Origin: Paenibacillus_AR sp051594765
Lineage (GTDB): Bacteria > Bacillota > Bacilli > Paenibacillales > NBRC-103111
DNA length: 64,000 nucleotides
Reading direction: 5' to 3'
NCBI RefSeq assembly: GCF_051594765.1
Contig: NZ_JBPPGJ010000016.1
Location: forward strand, 1-64,000
Shown here: positions 59,710 through 64,000 of the stretch, in pieces
Position numbering within the stretch: the first letter of the stretch is position 1
How the letters are laid out: each line of letters opens with the position of its first letter
Notes under the pieces: generated by a model
What the model was told of the DNA's origin: nothing
Databases searched by the model: none
Seen by the model: the letters and a program-made list of their open reading frames with translations, nothing else
Program-made: the position numbers and the translations under genes

Positions 59710-59725
59710 TAATTTGGGATGTCAA
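59697..59725 (-). promoter_or_regulatory. sigma-A promoter of the NAD salvage operon
   Basis: On the minus strand a perfect TTGACA (59720-59725), a 17-bp spacer and CATATT (59697-59702). The -10 box lies inside the palindromic operator, as expected for repression. Confidence 0.7.
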
Positions 59726-59747
59726 CCCTTTTTCCACAAAATAGTAC

Positions 59748-59775
59748 AAAAAGCCCGGGAGCTAACGCTCCCTGG
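59748..59775 (-). terminator. Rho-independent terminator upstream of the NAD operon
   Basis: On the minus strand CCAGGGAGC pairs with GCTCCCGGG around GTTA and is followed by CTTTTT. A second hairpin (59821-59847, AAGGCCG/CGGCCTT) lies closer to the gene it ends. Together they insulate the NAD promoter from the rlmA operon. Confidence 0.75.
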
Positions 59776-59861
59776 CCTCGTGTTCTGCCGGTCAAGGCCG
59801 CAGCCCCCAACAAACAGCACAAGGCCGGCCCATATCGGGCGCGGCCTTGGTGCGTTTCTTC

Positions 59862-60170
59862 CTATTGCTGGCGTCCGTACTCCTGCGTTGCCGCATTCAG
59901 CATGGACTTCCAGTCCGGGAAATCCGTCTCCCGGGCGATATGGCGGTCGAACAGCTCATCGGGGATCTTGGCGATGTCCTCGTGGGTTTTGGCCTGAAAA
60001 TTCCCCTTCTCCAGAAACGCATCGAAGCTGTCATAGCTGGAATGCCGGCTCATGAAGGCCTCGCTGAAGAGCTTGGCCAGAGACACCTTGTTCGGGTCCT
60101 CTTGGGCCGCCTTCTGGCCCTGCAACTCCATCAATAGATCGTCAAACGACATCGGCTTGTGCTTTCTCAA
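59862..60170 (-). CDS. hypothetical protein in the rlmA operon
   Basis: About 102 aa, hydrophilic and mostly helical, with no signal peptide or membrane segment. The start could be TTG 60170 (GAGG 7 bp upstream) or ATG 60152, which lacks a good site. Segments such as SFDDLLMELQGQKAAQ and LFSEAFMSRHSSYDSFDAFLEKGNF match no family I know. It is the last gene of a three-gene unit, 28 bp after the HEAT-repeat gene, and ends just before two terminators. Confidence 0.7.
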   Translation of the reverse strand: MRKHKPMSFDDLLMELQGQKAAQEDPNKVSLAKLFSEAFMSRHSSYDSFDAFLEKGNFQAKTHEDIAKIPDELFDRHIARETDFPDWKSMLNAATQEYGRQQ

Positions 60171-60198
60171 TGTACCACCTCATCTTCTTCAGAGTATC

Positions 60199-60642
60199 TT
60201 ACTTAGCGGACGGCGTCGTCCATTGGGTCCGGAGCCAGGCATCGAACTCGTCGCCCTTCTCCCCTTCGTAAGCGTCATAGACGTCGAGCCGCATCTTGCG
60301 GAGCTTCTCCTTGAAATCCTCGAAGGTATGACCCTCCGGCAGACTCTTGCGGACACGGACCATCACCTTGCCGGCCCCCTTGATCAGCTCGCCCTTCTTG
60401 CGGGGCGGCAGCTTCGCCTCCACCCCAAGTCCTTTCAGCTTCCGGTAGGCCGCCTCCTGCACCTGATAGACGGGGTCCTGCTCCAGCCGATGCTGGAGGA
60501 CGCTGATGGTCTGCTCCGTCTTCCACTTGCCCAGCTCTTCCACGGCCCGAAGCCGTTCCCTCCAGCTGGAGCCCCGGTTGGCCGAGGCCTTCCATTGTTC
60601 GTAATCCTCGGGAAGCTCGGTCTTGCCTTTGATTGTGCTCAA
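60199..60642 (-). CDS. HEAT-repeat domain protein
   Basis: 147 aa. A HEAT_2-like helical pair runs from about 25 to 75 (WRERLRAVEELGKWKTEQTISVLQHRLEQDPVYQVQEAAYRKL). The rest is basic, with PPRKKGELIKGAGKVMVRVRKSLPEG. The start is TTG 60642 with AAGGA 9 bp upstream. HEAT repeats mediate protein or nucleic acid contacts; no specific role can be given. It lies 21 bp after rlmA. Confidence 0.78.
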   Translation of the reverse strand: MSTIKGKTELPEDYEQWKASANRGSSWRERLRAVEELGKWKTEQTISVLQHRLEQDPVYQVQEAAYRKLKGLGVEAKLPPRKKGELIKGAGKVMVRVRKSLPEGHTFEDFKEKLRKMRLDVYDAYEGEKGDEFDAWLRTQWTTPSAK

Positions 60643-60663
60643 GTGATCCCATCCTTATAAGAG

Positions 60664-61536
60664 TTAATCGGTTGACGCCCGTTCATACACCGTTACCGCA
60701 AAATCCAGCGGAGTCACCAGCTCCCCCCGCTCCGTCAGCTTCTCCAGCATGGCGGGCTCCGTCCGCCAATAATAAGGCGTCATCAGGACCAGATCCCGGA
60801 TCGCATCCGGCCCGGTCAGGATCAGAGTGTCCTCGATGCGGAACCGCTCGACCGCCCGGAAGGACGGATAGGGATGCTCCAGCTCATCGTTCAGATACGG
60901 CTTCGGGTACAGCAGCTCCTTCAGCCCGTACAGATGATGCTTGCCGGGGATGACCGTCCACAGCCGGCCCCTCTCCCGCAGAACCCGGTGGAATTCGCTG
61001 TCGCTGTGCGGGGCAAAAATCTGCAGGATCCCGTCCACCGATCCCGAACGCACCGGAAGCTGGCGGGAGCTGGCCACCGCATAGTGAAGCCCGGGCCGGC
61101 CGCCGGCCGCCATCGCGACGGCATCCTTCGAGATGTCGATCCCATAGAGCGCCGCAGCCACTTCCCGCCGCGCCATCTCCGAGGCCGCACTCTCCAGATA
61201 ATAGCCTTCGCCGCAGCCCGCTTCCAGCACGGTGAACGGCGCTTGCGCGTCCGAAGCCATCCGGCGGTCCGCAGCCTCCGCATAACCGGCCACCCGCTCC
61301 GCGAGCCCTTCGGCCAGCTTCCGGAAGCCGCCCGCCTCGAGGATCCGGCGCCGGGCCGCGAGCATCATTTTGCTGTCGCCGGGATCCTTGGTCTTCCGCT
61401 GGTGAGCCAGCAGGAGATTCACATACCCCTTCGCCGCAAGGTCATAGGTGTGCCGGTTGGGGCATCGGTAGCAACGCTCTGTAAGTTCCAGCGCCTCGCC
61501 GCACACCGGGCACGCCCATATCCCGCTGCCGTTCAT
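60664..61536 (-). CDS. rlmA: 23S rRNA (guanine-N1) methyltransferase, RlmA family
   Basis: 290 aa from ATG 61536 (AAGGGGG 7 bp upstream). An N-terminal zinc finger CPVCGEALELTERCYRCPNRH is followed by DLAAKGYVNLLLAHQRK, a signature of RlmA proteins, and a class I SAM domain with VLEAGCGEGYYLE (about 100). RlmA(I) and RlmA(II) methylate G745 or G748 in the exit-tunnel loop of 23S rRNA; the latter affects tylosin and telithromycin sensitivity. Which base is modified cannot be told here. It is divergent from hflX, itself preceded by a macrolide-type leader. Confidence 0.9.
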   Translation of the reverse strand: MNGSGIWACPVCGEALELTERCYRCPNRHTYDLAAKGYVNLLLAHQRKTKDPGDSKMMLAARRRILEAGGFRKLAEGLAERVAGYAEAADRRMASDAQAPFTVLEAGCGEGYYLESAASEMARREVAAALYGIDISKDAVAMAAGGRPGLHYAVASSRQLPVRSGSVDGILQIFAPHSDSEFHRVLRERGRLWTVIPGKHHLYGLKELLYPKPYLNDELEHPYPSFRAVERFRIEDTLILTGPDAIRDLVLMTPYYWRTEPAMLEKLTERGELVTPLDFAVTVYERASTD

Positions 61537-61748
61537 GCTTATGCCCCCTTCCGATTCCATACATGCCTTTATTGTAACGCATCCGGAGGGTGGGAACAAA
61601 TGGCGATCCTCTTACCATGGTAACCAACCGGGCGGTCCGGTAGTCGGCGCCGTCCCGGCAATCGTATATTCGCAAGCAGCATCCCGCTCCGCCTGGGCCG
61701 GAAAGATCGGCTAAGGCCATACTCTCCCTCGCGGTTTGCCTCCCCTTA
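61537..61748. other. divergent spacer between rlmA and the hflX leader
   Basis: No gene or repeat is evident. It should hold the rlmA promoter on the minus strand, but no good match was found. Together with the hflX leader to its right it makes a 542-bp region without a conventional gene. Confidence 0.3.
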
Positions 61749-61757
61749 TGCTACGAT
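61749..61757 (+). promoter_or_regulatory. extended -10 promoter candidate for the hflX leader
   Basis: TG-C-TACGAT fits an extended -10 element. No -35 of note precedes it, as is common for extended -10 promoters. Transcription would begin near 61764, giving a leader of about 315 nt before hflX. Confidence 0.4.
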
Positions 61758-61787
61758 CTGCTTATCTGATCGAATGGAGGGTTACGT

Positions 61788-61826
61788 GTGATTCATTTTA
61801 TCCGGGTCCGTACCTTGTGCTGCTAA
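61788..61826 (+). CDS. hflX leader peptide with Arg-Val-Arg arrest motif
   Basis: A 12-codon ORF, GTG start, TAA stop, encoding MIHFIRVRTLCC. GGAGGG (61776-61781) stands 6 bp upstream, an ideal position. Residues 6-8 are Arg-Val-Arg, a '+X+' motif at which macrolide- or ketolide-bound ribosomes are known to stall. The ErmDL leader (MTHSMRLR...) has the same His3 and the +X+ motif at the same positions 6-8. The ORF is directly followed by mutually exclusive hairpins. I infer a drug-sensing leader peptide. Confidence 0.6.
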   Translation: MIHFIRVRTLCC

Positions 61827-61847
61827 TGAGAATGATGCGCTCAAAGG

Positions 61848-61892
61848 CTCTGCCTGTGCGGCAGAGGACTCGGGACAGGTCTGCCCTTTTTT
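61848..61892 (+). promoter_or_regulatory. attenuator hairpins in the hflX leader
   Basis: Segment 1 CTCTGCC (61848-61854) can pair with segment 2 GGCAGAG (61860-61866). Segment 2 can instead pair with segment 3 TCTGCC (61880-61885), which is followed by TTTTTT (61887-61892), a terminator. The two pairings exclude each other, the classic attenuator layout, 22 bp after the leader peptide stop. Confidence 0.6.
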
Positions 61893-62021
61893 GGGGATGG
61901 CGGGGCGGCCTGGAATTCATAACGGACTTGTGGCCTTGCATCCCCGGATCCGGACGGTGAACGCACCGTCTTGCTCGGGGAGTCCGGTCTGATCCAGCTG
62001 TGAAGCACCGAATCTCCTCAT

Positions 62022-62046
62022 GCACAGGCGCGCGCCTGTGCTTTTT
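62022..62046 (+). terminator. second leader terminator, 18 nt before the hflX binding site
   Basis: GCACAGGCGC (62022-62031) pairs perfectly with GCGCCTGTGC (62032-62041), then TTTTT. It would stop most transcripts before hflX unless opened. GCCTGTGC at 61852-61859 is fully complementary to its first eight bases and could act as a long-range antiterminator. Confidence 0.75.
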
Positions 62047-62078
62047 ATTTGGATACCCCCTATGAGGAGGACGATTCT

Positions 62079-63353
62079 ATGATGGAACCCCAACCCGCCG
62101 CCGTTATCGTCGGCGTCGACCGCAATGAGAACAAGGAAACATTCGACTATTCCATGGAGGAGCTGGCCAATCTGTCGCTGGCCTGCGGCGTGATGGTCGC
62201 CGGGCAGCTGACCCAACGGCTGGACCACCCGACCCCCTCCCACTACATCGGAGCCGGCAAGGTGCAGGAGCTCTCCGCGATGATGAAGGCCTGCGGGGCC
62301 GAGATGGCCATCTTCAATGACGAGCTCTCGCCCTCCCAGATACGGAATCTGGAGGCCTCGCTGCAGTGCAAGGTCATCGACCGGACCCTCTTGATCCTGG
62401 ATATCTTCGCCGAACGGGCCCAGACGAGGGAAGCCCAGCTCCAGGTGGAGGTCGCCCGGCTCCAATACATGCTCCCCCGTCTGGTAGGCCTCCGCGAATC
62501 CCTCGGCCGGCAGCGAGGCGGAGTAGGCACGAAGAACCGGGGCGCCGGCGAGACCAAGCTGGAGCTGGACCGGCGGAGGATCGAGGCGAAGATCACCGCC
62601 CTGAACAAGGACCTGGAGACGCTCGTCTACCAGCGCCAGCTTCAGCGGAAGCTCCGGAAGAAGAACGAAATCCCCGTGGTCTGCCTCGTCGGCTATACCA
62701 ACACGGGGAAGTCCACCCTGATGAACGCCCTTCTGGATAGGAGCCGATCCCCCGGCAGCCGCAAGGCAGTCTTCGTCAAGGATATGCTGTTCGCCACGCT
62801 CCAGACCCACGTCCGCAGCATGGAACTTCCCGACCGGAAGAGCTTCCTGCTTACGGATACGGTCGGCTTCGTCAGCAAGCTTCCCCACGATTTGGTGAAG
62901 GCCTTCCGCTCCACCCTGGAGGAGGTAGCCGAGGCGGATCTCCTGATCCATGTGGTGGACGCCTCCCATCCGGAAGCGGAGCAGATGGCCGCCGTTACGG
63001 AAGAGACGCTGAGGGAGCTGGGGGCGGACGGCATCCCCGTCATCTATGCGTATAACAAATGTGATCTGTGCAGCGGCAAGGCGCTCCCCCCGATGCGGGA
63101 TAACGCCATCCTCTTGTCCGCCAAGCTTCAGTTTGGACTGGAGGAGCTGCTCCAAGCCGTCTCCTCCCGCATCTTCTCGGATTATGTCCGGTGCGAGATG
63201 CTGATCCCCTTCGATCAAGGCCGGCTGGTCACCTACTTCAACGATCATGCGGAGGTGCTGGCGTCCAGCTACGAAGTGGAGGGCACCCGGCTGCAGCTGG
63301 AATGCAAGCGGTCCGACTTCGAGCGGAACCAGGCCTATGTGATCCGAGACTAG
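62079..63353 (+). CDS. hflX: GTPase HflX, ribosome splitting factor
   Basis: 424 aa from ATG 62079 (GAGGAGG 8 bp upstream; the longer frame lacks one). The HflX N-terminal domain (about 25-115) has HYIGAGKVQEL and the ERAQTREAQLQVE linker with LRGxGGIGTRGPGE-like RGGVGTKNRGAGETKLELDRR. The G domain has G1 GYTNTGKST (about 205), G3 DTVGF (about 265) and G4 NKCD (about 329). HflX dissociates stalled or heat-damaged 70S ribosomes, and related HflXr gives macrolide and lincosamide tolerance in Listeria. The leader upstream suggests antibiotic control of this copy. Confidence 0.95.
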   Translation: MMEPQPAAVIVGVDRNENKETFDYSMEELANLSLACGVMVAGQLTQRLDHPTPSHYIGAGKVQELSAMMKACGAEMAIFNDELSPSQIRNLEASLQCKVIDRTLLILDIFAERAQTREAQLQVEVARLQYMLPRLVGLRESLGRQRGGVGTKNRGAGETKLELDRRRIEAKITALNKDLETLVYQRQLQRKLRKKNEIPVVCLVGYTNTGKSTLMNALLDRSRSPGSRKAVFVKDMLFATLQTHVRSMELPDRKSFLLTDTVGFVSKLPHDLVKAFRSTLEEVAEADLLIHVVDASHPEAEQMAAVTEETLRELGADGIPVIYAYNKCDLCSGKALPPMRDNAILLSAKLQFGLEELLQAVSSRIFSDYVRCEMLIPFDQGRLVTYFNDHAEVLASSYEVEGTRLQLECKRSDFERNQAYVIRD

Positions 63354-63426
63354 CGCAACCTCATTTCCCCTTCCTCGCGCATGGATGCTATGATAGAACC
63401 AGTACAAGAATCCTGGAGGCGATAAG

Positions 63427-64000
63427 ATGTTCTCAGAGAAGATCGTGCGCAATCTCGAAAAATCCTCTTGGATCCGCGCCATGTTCGAGGAAGGCAACCG
63501 GCTGGCCAAGATCCACGGCAGAGACAAGGTGTATGACTACAGCTTGGGCAACCCGTTCGGCGAACCGCCGGCGGAGGTTCAGGAATCCTTGAAGAAGCAT
63601 GTGCTGAGCGGCGAGCCCGGGCTGCATAAGTATATGAGCAACGCCGGCTTCCCCGACGTCTGCGCCCGGATCGCCCGGAGCCTGGAGGAGGAGAGCGGTG
63701 TCCCCCTCGCTGCGGAGCATGTGGTCATGACCGTAGGAGCCGCGGGAGGCTTGAACGTGGTCTTCAAGTCTCTGCTGAACGAAGGCGAAGAGGTGCTGGC
63801 GTTCGCCCCGTATTTTGTGGAATACGGATCGTACGTGGACAACACCGGAGGGCGGCTTGTGGTAGTGCCTGCGGATACCGCCACCTTCCAGCCGAATCTG
63901 GAGGAGCTTGGCCGCAGCATCACCGCCAAGACCAAGGCGGTCATCATCAACTCGCCGAACAACCCGACCGGCGTCGTCTATAGCGAAGACAGCCTGAAGG
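63427..64000 (+). CDS. PLP-dependent class I/II aminotransferase, truncated by window end
   Basis: The first 191 codons are present; the PLP lysine lies beyond the window. ATG 63427 has GGAGG 7 bp upstream. Visible features are DYSLGNPFGEPPAEV, the TVGAAGGLNVVFKSLL segment that contacts PLP phosphate and the INSPNNPTGVVY motif that ends at the edge. These fit aspartate/aromatic-type aminotransferases of fold type I. The substrate is not determined. It follows hflX after 73 bp without a clear terminator and may be read from the same region. Confidence 0.85.
   Translation, partial: MFSEKIVRNLEKSSWIRAMFEEGNRLAKIHGRDKVYDYSLGNPFGEPPAEVQESLKKHVLSGEPGLHKYMSNAGFPDVCARIARSLEEESGVPLAAEHVVMTVGAAGGLNVVFKSLLNEGEEVLAFAPYFVEYGSYVDNTGGRLVVVPADTATFQPNLEELGRSITAKTKAVIINSPNNPTGVVYSEDSLK

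Noticed and set aside
61736..61960. 74-codon ORF overlapping the hflX leader
   Set aside because: It has no binding site, runs through the attenuator terminator, and is in a different frame from the well-placed leader ORF.
61764..62078. T-box riboswitch before hflX
   Set aside because: The conserved T-box AGGGTGGNACCGCG and specifier loop are absent, and hflX is not an amino acid gene.

Overview
The window looks like a chromosomal segment of a Paenibacillus-type bacterium (Bacillales, GC-rich). The evidence is: S-layer-homology (SLH) anchored giant exoproteins, strong AGGAGG ribosome binding sites, some GTG/TTG starts, a cytochrome aa3 quinol oxidase operon, a CIRCE heat-shock operator, a CotD-like spore coat protein, the AdeR/alanine dehydrogenase pair and the carboxyspermidine route. 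Species identity is inferred from gene content only. No insertion sequence, prophage, tRNA gene or CRISPR array was found.

Layout. 1-260 is the promoter and leader of an rRNA operon that reads leftwards out of the window. 283-11563 holds a MocR regulator divergent from a DMT exporter, then a polysaccharide segment: an intracellular GH115 alpha-glucuronidase and a 1726-aa SLH-anchored family 9 pectate lyase. 11674-16037 has a small membrane protein and qoxABCD with an Fnr/Rex-like site. 16698-19577 has a SEC-C protein, an Fpg-like glycosylase and an ArsR-type regulator with two perfect operator palindromes. 19829-24601 is a 1590-aa exported repeat protein. 25088-31063 has a radical SAM/SPASM protein and a type III restriction-modification pair. 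31549-35578 has a spore-coat-like protein, a Ham1-type NTPase coupled to a C39 lipoprotein, and an ABC exporter with its GntR regulator. 35627-41955 has two spermidine genes, a lipoprotein, and ald with its PucR regulator. 42137-45983 has a TfoX-domain protein, htpG under a perfect CIRCE, a phosphatase and a Nudix enzyme. 46056-53894 is a 2612-aa SLH-anchored nuclease/nucleotidase. 54277-59655 has an HD phosphohydrolase and an NAD salvage operon (nrtR-pncA-nadE-pncB-ADP-ribosylglycohydrolase). 59862-61536 is a small operon with rlmA. 61749-63353 is hflX behind a structured leader, and 63427 onward is a truncated aminotransferase.

Main points of interest. (1) The hflX leader encodes a 12-codon ORF with an Arg-Val-Arg motif like that of macrolide-sensing erm leader peptides, followed by two competing hairpins and two terminators. 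This suggests antibiotic-responsive attenuation of a ribosome-rescue GTPase. (2) Three intergenic regions carry arrays of short palindromic or inverted repeats spaced at close to 50 bp; two of them share the same TAACGGTT core. (3) The NAD operon joins all of nicotinamide salvage except NadD to an ADP-ribose-releasing enzyme and an ADP-ribose-sensing repressor whose probable operator overlaps the -10 box. (4) The two SLH proteins share a module of about 200 residues just before the SLH repeats.
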